Assembly (NCBI RefSeq): GCF_000003605.2
Contig: NW_003149041.1
Span: 1-25,310, forward strand
Length of the DNA: 25,310 nt
Direction: 5' to 3'
Source: Saccoglossus kowalevskii
Taxonomy: Eukaryota; Hemichordata; Enteropneusta; Harrimaniidae
Notes under the pieces: model-generated
What the model saw: only the letters and a program-made list of their open reading frames with translations
The model's database searches: none
Told to the model about the DNA's origin: nothing
Translations under genes and position numbers: made by a program
In this document: piece by piece, positions 11,496-22,987 of the stretch
Layout of the letters: each line of letters opens with the position of its first letter
Position numbering within the stretch: position 1 is the first letter of the stretch

Positions 11496-12647
11496 TGCAT
11501 CTATACGTGTTCAGTTCTATGATCACTATATGCATCTATACGTGTTCAGTTCTAAGATCACTATATGCATCTATACGTGTTCAGTTCTAAGATCACTATA
11601 TGCATCTATACGTGTTCAGTTCTAAGATCACTGTATGCATCTATACGTGTTCAATTCTAAGATCACTATATGGATCTATACGTGTTCAGTTCTAAGATCA
11701 CTATATGCATCTATACGTGTTCAGTTCTAAGATCACTGTATGCATCTGTATGTGTTCAGTTCTAAGATCACTGTATGCATCGATACGTGTTCAGTTTTAA
11801 GATCACTATATGCATCTATACGTGTTCAGTTCTAAGATCACTATATGCATCCATACGTGTTCATTTCTAAGATCACTGTATGCATCTATACGTGTTCAGG
11901 TCTAAGATCACTATATGCATCTATACGTGTTCAGTTCTAAGATCACTGTATGCATCTATACGTGTTCAGTTCTAAGATCACTATAGCATCTATACGTGTT
12001 CAGTTCTAAGATCACTATATGCATCTATACGTGTTCAGTTCTAAGACAACTGTATGCATCTATACGAGTTCAGTTCTAAGATCACTGTATGCATCTATAC
12101 GTGTTCAGTTCTAAGATCACTATATGCATCTATACGTGTTCAGTTCTAAGATCACTGTATGCATCTATAAGTCTTCAGTTCTAAGATCACTATATGCATC
12201 TATACGTGTTCATTTCCAAGATCACTATATGCATCTATACGTGTTCAGTTCTAAGATCACTGTATGCATCTATACGTGTTCAGTTCTAAGATCACTATAT
12301 GCATCTATACGTGTTCAGTTCTAAGATCACTATATGCATCTATACGTGTTCAGTTCTAAGACAACTGTATGCATCTATACGTGTTCAGTTCTAAGATCAC
12401 TGTATGCATCTATACGTGTTCAGTTCTAAGATCACTATATGCATCTATACGTGTTCAGTTCTAAGATCACTGTATGCATCTATACGTCTTCAGTTCTAAG
12501 ATCACTATATGCATCTATACGTGTTCAGTTCCAAGGTCACTATATGCATCTATACGTGTTCAGTTCTAAGATCACTGTATGCATCTATACGTGTTCAGTT
12601 CTAAGATCACTATATGCATCTATACGTGTTCAGTTCTAAGAAAACTA
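11357..12647. repeat. HOR unit of 1291 bp
   Basis: TAAGCATC at 11357, CTAGGATC, an abnormal copy with GCATTACACG near 11396, the 33-mer at about 11431, M3, M4, then a jump to plain copies without M5 to M9. CTGTATGTG, CATCGATA (11778), CATCCATACG, CAGGTC, the 34-mer at about 11984, AGACAACTG, ATAAGTCTTC and CATTTCCAAG follow. A second AGACAACTG and a GTCTTCAG copy near 12.36-12.49 kb lead to the 313-bp duplication. Confidence 0.8.
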
Positions 12648-13036
12648 TAAGCATCTATACGTGTTCAGTTCTAGGATCACTATATGCATCTATACGTGTT
12701 CAGTTCTAAGATCACTATATGCATCTACGTGTTCAGTTCTAAGATCACTATATGCATCTATACGTGTTCAGTTCTAAGATCACTGTATGCATCTATACGT
12801 CTTCAGTTCTAAGATCACTATATGCATCTATACGTGTTCAGTTCCAAGGTCACTATATGCATCTATACGTGTTCAGTTCTAAGATCACTGTATGCATCTA
12901 TACGTGTTCAGTTCTAAGATCACTATATGCATCTATACGTGTTCAGTTCTAAGATCACTATAAGCATCTATACGTGTTCAGTTCTAGGATCACTATATGC
13001 ATCTATACGTGTTCAGTTCTAAGATCACTATATGCA
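12410..13036. repeat. Tandem duplication of a 313-bp (9-monomer) block
   Basis: Block 12410-12722 is repeated at 12723-13035, offset 313 = 9x35-2; the two missing bases are the 33-mer at about 12723. Shared private variants are GTCTTCAG, TTCCAAGGTCAC, TAAGCATC (12648 and 12961) and CTAGGATC. The main difference is AAGAAAACTATAAGC in the first copy against AAGATCACTATAAGC in the second. In the first copy the 33-mer is followed directly by a plain copy instead of M3, marking the duplication junction. Confidence 0.9.
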
Positions 13037-13310
13037 TCTACGTGTTCAGTTCTAAGATCACTGTATGCATCTATATGTGTTCAGTTCTAAGGTCACTATA
13101 TGCATCTATACGTGTTCAGTTCTATGATCACTATATGCATCTATACATGTTCAGTTCTAAGATCACTATATGCATCTATACGGTGTTCAGTTTCTAAGAT
13201 CACTGTATGCATCTATACGTGTTCAGGTCTAAGATCTCTGTATGCATCTATACGTGTTCAGTTCTAAGATCACTGTATGCATCTATACGTGTTCAGTTCT
13301 AAGATCACTA
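12961..13310. repeat. HOR first-half fragment (M0 to M4), then plain copies
   Basis: TAAGCATC at 12961, CTAGGATC, 33-mer at about 13036, TATATGTG with AAGGTC, and CTATGATC near 13126. It breaks off after CTATGATC. One copy near 13180-13195 has two extra bases (ACGGTGTTC and AGTTTCTAAG), giving a 37-mer. Confidence 0.8.
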
Positions 13311-14000
13311 TAGCATCTATACGTGTTCAGTTCTAAGATCCCTGTATGCATCTATACGTTTTCAGATCTAAGATCACTATATGCATCTATACGTGTTCAG
13401 TTCTAAGATCACTGTATGCATCTATACGTGTTCAGTTCTAAGATCCCTGTATGCATCTATACGTGTTCAGATCTAAGATAACTGTATGCATCTATACGTG
13501 TTCAGTTCTAAGATCACTGTATGCATCTATACGTGTTCAGTTCTAAGATCACTATATGCATCTATACGTGTTCAGTTCTAAGATCACTGTATGCATCTAT
13601 ACGTGTTCAGTTCTAAGATCACTGTATGCATCTATACGTGTTCAGTTCTAAGGTCACTATATGCATCTATATGTGTTCAGTTCTAAGATCACTGTATGCA
13701 TCTATACGTGTTCAGTTCTAAGATTACTATAGCATCTATACGTGTTCAGTTCTAAGATCCCTGTATGCATCTACACGTGTTCAGATCTAAGATCACTATA
13801 TGCATCTATACGTGTTCAGTTCTAAGATCACTGTATGCATCTATACGTGTTCAGTCCTAAGATCCCTGTATGCATCTATACGTGTTCAGATATAAGATAA
13901 ATGTATGCATCTATACGTGTTCAGTTCTAAGATCACTGTATGCATCTATACGTGTTCAGTTCTAAGATCCCTGTATGCATCTATACGTGTTCAGATCTAA
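13311..14000. repeat. Tandem duplication with 419-bp (12-monomer) offset
   Basis: 34-mers at 13311 and 13730 lie 419 bp apart (12x35-1). Each is followed by the same series: ATCCCTG, a CAGATC copy, plain A, plain G, ATCCCTG, CAGATC or CAGATATAAG with a GATAA change, and a plain G copy. Private changes such as CTACACG near 13770 and GATAAATG near 13878 distinguish the second copy. A third ATCCCTG plus CAGATCTAAGATAAC pair lies at about 13970-14010. Confidence 0.85.
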
Positions 14001-14139
14001 GATAACTGTATGCATCTATACGTGTTCAGTTCTAAGATCACTATATGCATCTATACGTGTTCAGTTCTAAGATCATTATATGCATCTATACGTGTTCAGT
14101 TCTAAGATCACTATATGCATCTATACGTGTTCAGTTCCA

Positions 14140-14770
14140 AGATCACTATATGCATCTATACGTGTTCAGTTCTAAGATCACTATATGCATCTATACGTGT
14201 TCAGTTCTAAGATCACTATATGCATCTATACGTGTTCAGTTCTAAGATCACTATATGCATCTATACGTGTTCAGTTCTAAGATCACTATATGCATCTATA
14301 CGTGTTCAGTTCTAAGATCACTATATGCATCTATACGTGTTCAGTTCTAAGATCACTATATGCATCTATACGTGTTCAGTTCTAAGATCACTATATGCAT
14401 ATATACGTGTTCAGTTCTAAGATCACTATATGCATCTATACGTGTTCAGTTCTAAGATCACTATATGCATCTATACGTGTTCAGTTCTAAGATCACTATA
14501 TGAATCTATACGTGTTCAGTTCTAAGATCACTATATGCATCTATACGTGTTCAGTTCTAAGATCACTATATGCATCTATACATGTTCAGTTCTAAGATCA
14601 CTATATGCATCTATACGTGTTCAGTTCTAAGATCACTATATGCATCTATACGTGTTCAGTTCTAAGATCACTATATGCATCTATACGTGTTCAGTTCTAA
14701 GATCACTATATGCATCTATACGTGTTCAGTTCTAAGATCACTATATGCATCTATACGTGTTCAGTTCTAA
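14140..14770. repeat. Homogeneous run of A-type consensus monomers
   Basis: About 18 consecutive copies, all with A at position 34, show only three substitutions that I can see: GCATATATACG near 14401, TGAATC near 14513 and TACATG near 14582. No HOR marker interrupts the run. It extends leftward to about 14042 with two further changes. Everywhere else A and G types are interleaved and each copy carries more variants. This is best read as a recent local expansion of a single monomer. Confidence 0.9.
14185..14219. repeat. Reference copy of the consensus 35-bp monomer
   Basis: This copy carries the majority base at every position and can serve as the type monomer. Counting from its first base: ATGCAT at 1-6, a single CpG at 12-13 inside ACGT, GTTCAG at 15-20, TAA at 24-26, GATC at 27-30, and the dimorphic base 34 (A here, G in a large share of copies). 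It has 12 G or C bases out of 35. Three short palindromes (ATGCAT, ACGT, GATC) occur once per copy. I see no long inverted repeat able to form a stable hairpin. Confidence 0.95.
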
Positions 14771-16946
14771 GATCCCTGTATGCATCTATACGTGTTCAGT
14801 TCTAAGATCACTGTATGCATCTATACGTGTTCAGTTCTAAGATCACTGTATGCATCTATACGTGTTCAGTTCTAAGATCACTATATGCATCTATACGTGT
14901 TCAGTTCTAAGATCACTGTATGCATCTATACGTGTTCAGTTCTAAGATCACTATATGCATCTATACGTGTTCAGTTCCAAGATCACTATATGCATCTATA
15001 CGTGTTCAGTTCTAAGATCACTGTATGCATATATACGTGTTCAGTTCTAAGATCACTATATGCATCTATACGTGTTCAGTTCTAAGATCACTATATGCAT
15101 CTATACGTGTTCACTTCTAAGATCACTGAATGCATCTCTATGTGTTCAGTTCTAAGATCACTGTATGCATCGATATGTGTTCAGTTCTAAGATCACTATA
15201 TGCATCTATACGTGTTCAGTTCTAAGATTCCTGTATGCATCTATACGTGTTCAGCTCTGAGATCACTGTATGCATCTATATGTGTTCGGTTCTAAGATCA
15301 CTATATGCATCTATACGTGTTCAGTTCTAAGATCACTGTATGCATCTATGCGTGTTCAGTTCTAAGATCACTATATGCATCTATACGTGTTCAGTTCTAA
15401 GATCACTGTATGCATCTATACGTGTTCAGTTCTAAGATCACTATATGCATCTATACGTGTTCAGTTCTAAGATTACTGTATGCATCTATACGTGTTCAGT
15501 TCTAAGATCACTGTATGCATCTATACGTGTTCAGTTCTAAGATCAATATATGCATCTATACGTGTTCAGTTCTAAGATCACTATATGCATTTATACGTGT
15601 TCAGTTCTAAGATCACTATATGCATCTATACGTGTTCAGTTCTTAGATCACTATATGCATCTATACGTGTTCAGTTCTAAGATCACTGTATGCATCTATA
15701 CGTGTTCAGTTCTAAGATCACTATATGCATCTATACGTGTTCAGTTCCAAGATCACTATATGCATCTATACGTGTTCAGTTCTAAGATCACTGTATGCAT
15801 CTATGCGTGTTTCAGTTCTAAGATCACTATATGCATCTATACGTGTTCAGTTCTAAGATCACTATATGCATCTATACGTGTTCAGTTCTAGGATCACTAT
15901 ATGCATCTATACGTGTTCAGTTCTAAGATCACTATATGCATCTACGTGTTCAGTTCTAGGATCACTATATGCATCTATACGTGTTCAGGTCTAAGATCAC
16001 TGTATGCATCTATACGTGTTCAGTTCAAAGATCACTGTATGCATCTATACGTGTTCAGTTCTTAGATTACTGTATGCATCTATACGTGTTCAGTTCTAAG
16101 ATCACTGTATGCATCTATACGTGTTCAGTTCTAAGATCCCTGTATGCATCTGTATGTGTTCAGTTCTAAGATCACTGTATGCATCGATACGTGTTCAGTT
16201 TTAAGATCACTATATGCGTCTATACGTGTTCAGTTCTAAGATCACTATATGCATCCATACGTGTTCATTTCTAAGATCACTGTATGCATCTATACGTGTT
16301 CAGGTCTAAGATCACTATATGCATCTATACGTGTTCAGTTCTAAGATCACTGTATGCATCTATACGTGTTCAGTTCTAAGATCACTATATCATCTATACG
16401 TGTTCAGTTCTAAGATCACTATATGCATCTATACGTGTTCAGTTTTAAGACAACTGTATGCCTCAATACGTGTTCAGTTCTAAAGACAACTGTATGCATC
16501 TATACGTGTTCAGTTCTAAGATCACTATATGCATCTATACGTGTTCATTTCCAAGATCACTATATGCATCTATACATGTTCAGTTCTAAGATCACTGTAT
16601 GCATCTATACGTGTTCAGTTCTAAGATCACTGTATGCATCTATAAGTCTTCAGTTATAAGATCACTATATGCATCTATACGTGTTCATTTCCAAGATCAC
16701 TATATGCATCTATACGTGTTCAATTCTAAGATCACTGTATGCATCTATACGTGTTCAGTTCTAAGATCACTATAGCATCTATACGTGTTCAGTTCTAAGA
16801 TCACTATATGCATCTATACGTGTTCAGTTCTAAGACAACTGTATGCATCTATACGTGTTCTGTTCTAAGATCACTGTATGCATCTATACGTGTTCAGTTC
16901 TAAGATCACTATATGCATCTATACGTGTTCAGTTCTAAGATCACTA
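14771..16946. repeat. Mixed plain monomers and reshuffled HOR pieces
   Basis: A/G plain copies run to about 15.88 kb. They include a copy with CATCTCTATGTG and then CATCGATATGTG (15168), the same CGATATG change seen only at 7167. CTAGGATC near 15887, a 33-mer at about 15940 and a second CTAGGATC near 15957 are followed by TCAAAGATC and CTTAGATTAC, then M10 to M15 (CATCGATA at 16182). A 34-mer of different type (TATATCATC near 16389) and AGACAACTG copies follow. From about 16200 the sequence matches 22.2 kb onward. 36-mers lie near 15811 (GTGTTTCAG) and 16483 (CTAAAGAC). No gene is seen. Confidence 0.8.
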
Positions 16947-18440
16947 TAAGCATCTATACGTGTTCAGTTCTAGGATCACTATATGCATCTATTCGTGTTC
17001 AGTTCTAAGATCACTATATGCATCTACGTGTTCAGTTCTAAGATCACTGTATGCATCTATATGTGTTCAGTTCTAAGGTCACTATATGCATCTATACGTG
17101 TTCAGTTCTATGATCACTATATGCATCTTTACGTGTTCAGTTCTAAGATCACTATATGCATCTATACGTGTTCAGTTCTAAGATCACTGTATGCATCTAT
17201 ACGTGTTCAGTTCAAAGATCACTGTATGCATCTATACGTGTTCAGTTCTTAGATTACAGTATGCATCTATACGTGTTCAGTTCTAAGACCACTGTATGCA
17301 TATATACCTGTTCAGTTCTAAGATTACTATATGCATCTATATGTGTTCAGTTCTAAGACCACTATATGCATCTATACGTGTTCAGTTCTAAGATCACTAT
17401 ATGCATCTATACGTGTTCAGTTCTAAGATCACTGTATGCATCTATACGTGTTCAGTTCTAAGATCCCTGTATGCATCTGTATGTGTTCAGTTCTAAGATC
17501 ACTGTATGCATCGATACGTGTTCAGTTTTAAGATCACTATATGCGACTATACGTGTTCAGTTCTAAGATCACTATATGCATCCATACGTGTTCATTTCTA
17601 AGATCACTGTATGCATCTATACGTGTTCAGGTCTAAGATCACTATATGCATCTATACGTGTTCAGTTCTAAGATCACTGTATGCATCTATACGTGTTCAG
17701 TTCTAAGATCACTATAGCATCTATACGTGTTCAGTTCTAAGATCACTATATGCATCTATACGTGTTCAGTTCTAAGACAACTGTATGCATCTATACGTGT
17801 TCAGTTCTAAGATCACTGTATGCATCTATACGTGTTCAGTTCTAAGATCACTGTATGCATCTATAAGTCTTCAGTTCTAAGATCACTATATGCATCTATA
17901 CGTGTTCATTTCCAAGATCACTATATGCATCTATACGTGTTCAGTTCTAAGATCACTGTATGCATCTATACGTGTTCAGTTCTAAGATCACTGTATGCAT
18001 CTATAAGTCTTCAGTTCTAAGATCACTATATGCATCTATACGTGTTCATTTCCAAGATCACTATATGCATCTATACGTGTTCAGTTCTAAGATCACTGTA
18101 TGCATCTATACGTGTTCAGTTCTAAGATCACTATAGCATCTATACGTGTTCAGTTCTAAGATCACTATATGCATCTATACGTGTTCAGTTCTAAGACAAC
18201 TGTATGCATCTATACGTGTTCTGTTCTAAGATCACTGTATGCATCTATACGTGTTCAGTTCTAAGATCACTGTATGCATCTATAAGTCTTCAGTTCTAAG
18301 ATCACTATATGCATCTATGCGTGTTCATTTGCAAGATCACTATATGCATCTATACGTGTTCAGTTCTAAGATCACTGTATGCATCTATACGTGTTCAGTT
18401 CTAAGATCACTATATGCATCTATACGTGTTCAGTTCTAAG
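16423..18440. repeat. Left member of a ~2-kb near-identical pair, offset 6041 bp
   Basis: This stretch aligns with 22430-24480. From about 16.53 kb the offset is 6041 bp; before that it is 6006-6007 because the left member lacks one ATAAGTCTTC monomer and has one extra A near 16484. Between about 16983 and 18420 I count five substitutions by eye (near 16992, 17128, 17431, 17666 and 17959), that is roughly 99.7% identity. Rare variants such as GCGAC and ATGCGTGTTCATTTGC are shared. Confidence 0.9.
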
Positions 18441-18517
18441 ACAACTGTATGCATCTATACGTGTTCTGTTCTAAGATCACTGTATGCATCTATACGTGTT
18501 CAGTTCTAAGATCACTA
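16947..18517. repeat. HOR unit of 1571 bp, most complete canonical copy
   Basis: All markers appear in order: TAAGCATC at 16947, CTAGGATC, 33-mer at 17022, M3, M4, M5, M6 (GATTACAG), M7, M8, M9, ATCCCTG, CTGTATGTG, CATCGATA (17509), GCGAC, CATCCATACG, CAGGTC, 34-mer at 17715, AGACAACTG, ATAAGTCTTC and CATTTCCAAG. The tail is then partly repeated, with a second 34-mer at 18134 exactly 419 bp downstream. The length 1571 = 45x35-4 is explained by one 33-mer and two 34-mers. It is nearly identical to the unit at 22988. Confidence 0.92.
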
Positions 18518-20402
18518 TAAGCATCTATACGTGTTCAGTTCTAGGATCACTATATGCATCTATACGTGTTCAGTTCTAAGATCACTATATGCATCTACGT
18601 GTTCAGTTCTAAGATCACTGTATGCATCTATATGTGTTCAGTTCTAAGGTCACTATATGCATCTATACGTGTTCAGTTCTATGATCACTATATGCATCTA
18701 TACGTGTTCAGTTCTAAGATCACTATATGCATCTATACGTGTTCAGTTCTAAGATCACTGTATGCATCTATACGTGTTCAGTTCAAAGATCACTGTATGC
18801 ATATATACGTGTTCAGTTCTTAGATTACAGTATGCATCTATACGTGTTCAGTTCTAAGACCACTGTATGCATATATACCTGTTCAGTTCTAAGATTACTA
18901 TATGCATCTATACGTGTTCAGTTCTAAGATCACTGTATGCATCTATACGTGTTCAGTTCTAAGATCACTATATGCATCTATACGTGTTCAGTTCTAAGAT
19001 CACTATATGCATCTATACGTGTTCCGTTCTAAGATCACTATATGCATCTATACGTGTTCAGTTCTAAGATCACTATATGCATCTATACGTGTTCAGTTCA
19101 AAGATCACTGTATGCATCTATAAGTCTTCAGTTCTTAGATTACAGTATGCATCTATACGTGTTCAGTTCTAAGACCACTGTATGCATATATACCTGTTCA
19201 GTTCTAAGATTACTATATGCATCTATATGTGTTCAGTTCTAAGACCACTATATGCATCTATACGTGTTCAGTTCTAAGATCACTATATGCATCTATACGT
19301 GTTCAGTTCTAAGATCACTGTATGCATCTATACGTGTTCAGTTCTAAGATCCCTGTATGCATCTGTATGTGTTCAGTTCTAAGATCACTGTATGCATCGA
19401 TACGTGTTCAGTTTTAAGATCACTATATGCATCTATACGTGTTCAGTTCTAAGATCACTGTATGCATCTATACGTGTTCAGTTCTAAGATCACTATATGC
19501 ATCTATACGTGTTCAGTTCTAAGATCACTATATGCATCTACGTGTTCAGTTCTAAGATCACTGTATGCATCTATATGTGTTCAGTTCTAAGGTCACTATA
19601 TGCATCTATACGTGTTCAGTTCTATGATCACTATATGCATCTATACGTGTTCAGTTCTAAGATCACTATATGCATCTATACGTGTTCAGTTCTAAAATCA
19701 CTGTATGCATCTATACGTGTTCAGTTCAAAGATCACTGTATGCATCTATACGTGTTCAGTTCTTAGATTACAGTATGCATCTATACGTGTTCAGTTCTAA
19801 GACCACTGTATGCATATATACCTGTTCAGTTCTAAGATTACTATATGCATCTATATGTGTTCAGTTCTAAGACCACTATATGCATCTATACGTGTTCAGT
19901 TCTAAGATCACTATATGCATCTATACGTGTTCAGTTCTAAGATCACTGTATGCATCTATACGTGTTCCGTTCTAAGATCACTATATGCATCTATACGTGT
20001 TCAGTTCTCAGATCACTATATGCATCCATACGTGTTCATTTCTAAGATCACTGTATGCATATATACGTGTTCAGGTCTAAGATCACTATATGCATCTATA
20101 CGTGTTCAGTTCTAAGATCACTGTATGCATCTATACATGTTCAGTTCTAAGATCACTATAGCATCTATACGTGTTCAGTTCTAAGATCACTATATGCATC
20201 TATACGTGTTCAGTTCTAAGATCACTGTATGCATCTATAAGTCTTCAGTTCTAAGATCACTATATGCATCTATACGTGTTCATTTCCAAGATCACTATAT
20301 GCATCTATACGTGTTCAGTTCTAAGATCACTGTATGCATCTATACGTGTTCAGTTCTAAGATCACTATATGCATCTATACGTGTTCAGTTCTAAGATCAC
20401 TA
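18518..20402. repeat. HOR unit of 1885 bp containing two first-half modules
   Basis: TAAGCATC at 18518 and the 33-mer at 18593 open the first module (M0 to M8). A partial repeat of M5 to M9 follows at about 19.09-19.25 kb, in which an ATAAGTCTTC change has entered the M6 copy. A second module with a 33-mer at 19536 lacks M0 and M1. M10 to M12 (CATCGATA at 19395) lie between them. The length 1885 = 54x35-5 equals two 33-mers plus one 34-mer (20159). Confidence 0.88.
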
Positions 20403-21626
20403 TAAGCATCTATACGTGTTCAGTTCTAAGATCACTGTATGCATCTATATGTGTTCAGTTCTAAGGTCACTATATGCATCTATACGTGTTCAGTTCTAAG
20501 ATCACTATATGCATCTATACGTGTTCATTTCCAAGGTCACTATATGCATCTATACGTGTTCAGTTTTATGATCACTTTATGCATCTATACGTGTTCAGTT
20601 CTAAGATCACTATATGCATCTATAAGTGTTCAGTTTTAAGATCACTGTATGCATCTATACGTTTTCAGTTCAAAGATCACTGTATGCATCTATACGTGTT
20701 CAGTTTTAAGATCACTGTATGCATCTATACGTGTTCAGTTCTAAGATCACTGTATGCATATATACCTGTTCAGTTCTAAGATTACTATATGCATCTATAC
20801 GTGTTCAGTTCTAAGATCACTGTATGCATCTATACGTGTTCAGTTCTAAGATCACTGTATGCATCTATACGTGTTCAGTTCTAAGGTCACTATATGCATC
20901 TATACGTGTTCAGTTCTAAGATCACTATATGCATCTATATGTGTTCAGTTCTAAGATCACTGTATGCATCTATACGTGTTCAGTTCTAAGATCACTATAT
21001 GCATCTATACGTGTTCAGTTCCAAGATCACTATACGCATCTATACGTGTTCAGTTCTAAGATCACTATATGCATCTATACGTGTTCAGTTCTAGCATCAC
21101 TATATGCATCTATACGTGTTCAGTTCTAAGATCACTATATGCATCTATACGTGTTCAGTTCTAAGATCACTGTATGCATCTATACGTGTTCCGTTCTAAG
21201 ATCACTATATGCATCTATACGTGTTCAGTTCTCAGATCACTATATGCATCCATACGTGTTCATTTCTAAGATCACTGTATGCATCTATACGTGTTCAGGT
21301 CTAAGATCACTATATGCATCTATACGTGTTCAGTTCTAAGATCACTGTATGCATCTATACGTGTTCAGTTCTAAGATCACTATAGCATCTATACGTGTTC
21401 AGTTCTAAGATCACTATATGCATCTATACGTGTTCAGTTCTAAGATCACTGTATGCATCTATAAGTCTTCAGTTCTAAGATCACTATATGCATCTATACG
21501 TGTTCATTTCCAAGATCACTATATGCATCTATACGTGTTCAGTTCTAAGATCACTGTATGCATCTATACGTGTTCAGTTCTAAGATCACTATATGCATCT
21601 ATACGTGTTCAGTTCTAAGATCACTA
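20403..21626. repeat. HOR unit of 1224 bp with atypical interior
   Basis: TAAGCATC at 20403 is followed directly by M3, without CTAGGATC or a 33-mer. The interior carries TTCCAAGGTC, TTTTATGATC and CGTTTTCAG with TCAAAGATC (about 20661), resembling 1237-1460 rather than its neighbours. The block 19915-20402 recurs at 21139-21626, offset 1224 = 35x35-1. It includes a TTCCGTTC copy, a CTCAGATC copy, CATCCATACG, CAGGTC, the 34-mer (20159 and 21383), ATAAGTCTTC and CATTTCCAAG. Confidence 0.88.
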
Positions 21627-22987
21627 TAAGCATCTATACGTGTTCAGTTCTAGGATCACTATATGCATCTATACGTGTTCAGTTCTAAGATCACTATATG
21701 CATCTACGTGTTCAGTTCTAAGATCACTGTATGCATCTATATGTGTTCAGTTCTAAGGTCACTATATGCATCTATACGTGTTCAGTTCTATGATCACTAT
21801 ATACATCTATACGTGTTCAGTTCTAAGATCACTATATGCATCTATACATGTTCAGTTCTAAGATCACTGTATGCATCTATACGTGTTCAGTTCAAAGATC
21901 ACTGTATGCATCTATACGTGTTCAGTTCTTAGATTACTGTATGCATCTATACGTGTTCAGTTCTAAGACCACTGTATGCATATATACCTGTTCAGTTCTA
22001 AGATTACTATATGCATCTATATGTGTTCAGTTCTAAGACCACTATATGCATCTATACGTGTTCAGTTCTAAGATCACTATATGCATCTATACGTGTTCAG
22101 TTCTAAGATCACTGTATGCATCTATACGTGTTCAGTTCTAAGATCCCTGTATGCATCTGTATGTGTTCAGTTCTAAGATCACTGTATGCATCGATACGTG
22201 TTCAGTTTTAAGATCACTATATGCGTCTATACGTGTTCAGTTCTAAGATCACTATATGCATCCATACGTGTTCATTTCTAAGATCACTGTATGCATCTAT
22301 ACGTGTTCAGGTCTAAGATCACTATATGCATCTATACGTGTTCAGTTCTAAGATCACTGTATGCATCTATACGTGTTCAGTTCTAAGATCACTATAGCAT
22401 CTATACGTGTTCAGTTCTAAGATCACTATATGCATCTATACGTGTTCAGTTCTAAGACAACTGTATGCATCTATACGTGTTCAGTTCTAAGACAACTGTA
22501 TGCATCTATACGTGTTCAGTTCTAAGATCACTGTATGCATCTATAAGTCTTCAGTTCTAAGATCACTATATGCATCTATACGTGTTCATTTCCAAGATCA
22601 CTATATGCATCTATACATGTTCAGTTCTAAGATCACTGTATGCATCTATACGTGTTCAGTTCTAAGATCACTGTATGCATCTATAAGTCTTCAGTTCTAA
22701 GATCACTATATGCATCTATACGTGTTCATTTCCAAGATCACTATATGCATCTATACGTGTTCAATTCTAAGATCACTGTATGCATCTATACGTGTTCAGT
22801 TCTAAGATCACTATAGCATCTATACGTGTTCAGTTCTAAGATCACTATATGCATCTATACGTGTTCAGTTCTAAGACAACTGTATGCATCTATACGTGTT
22901 CTGTTCTAAGATCACTGTATGCATCTATACGTGTTCAGTTCTAAGATCACTATATGCATCTATACGTGTTCAGTTCTAAGATCACTA
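21627..22987. repeat. HOR unit of 1361 bp
   Basis: TAAGCATC at 21627, CTAGGATC, 33-mer at 21702, M3 to M15 with CATCGATA at 22189 and GCGTC, then 34-mers at 22395 and 22814 (419 bp apart), AGACAACTG twice in a row near 22457 and 22492, ATAAGTCTTC and CATTTCCAAG twice. The length 1361 = 39x35-4 fits one 33-mer and two 34-mers. Its right half aligns with 16.2-16.9 kb. Confidence 0.9.
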
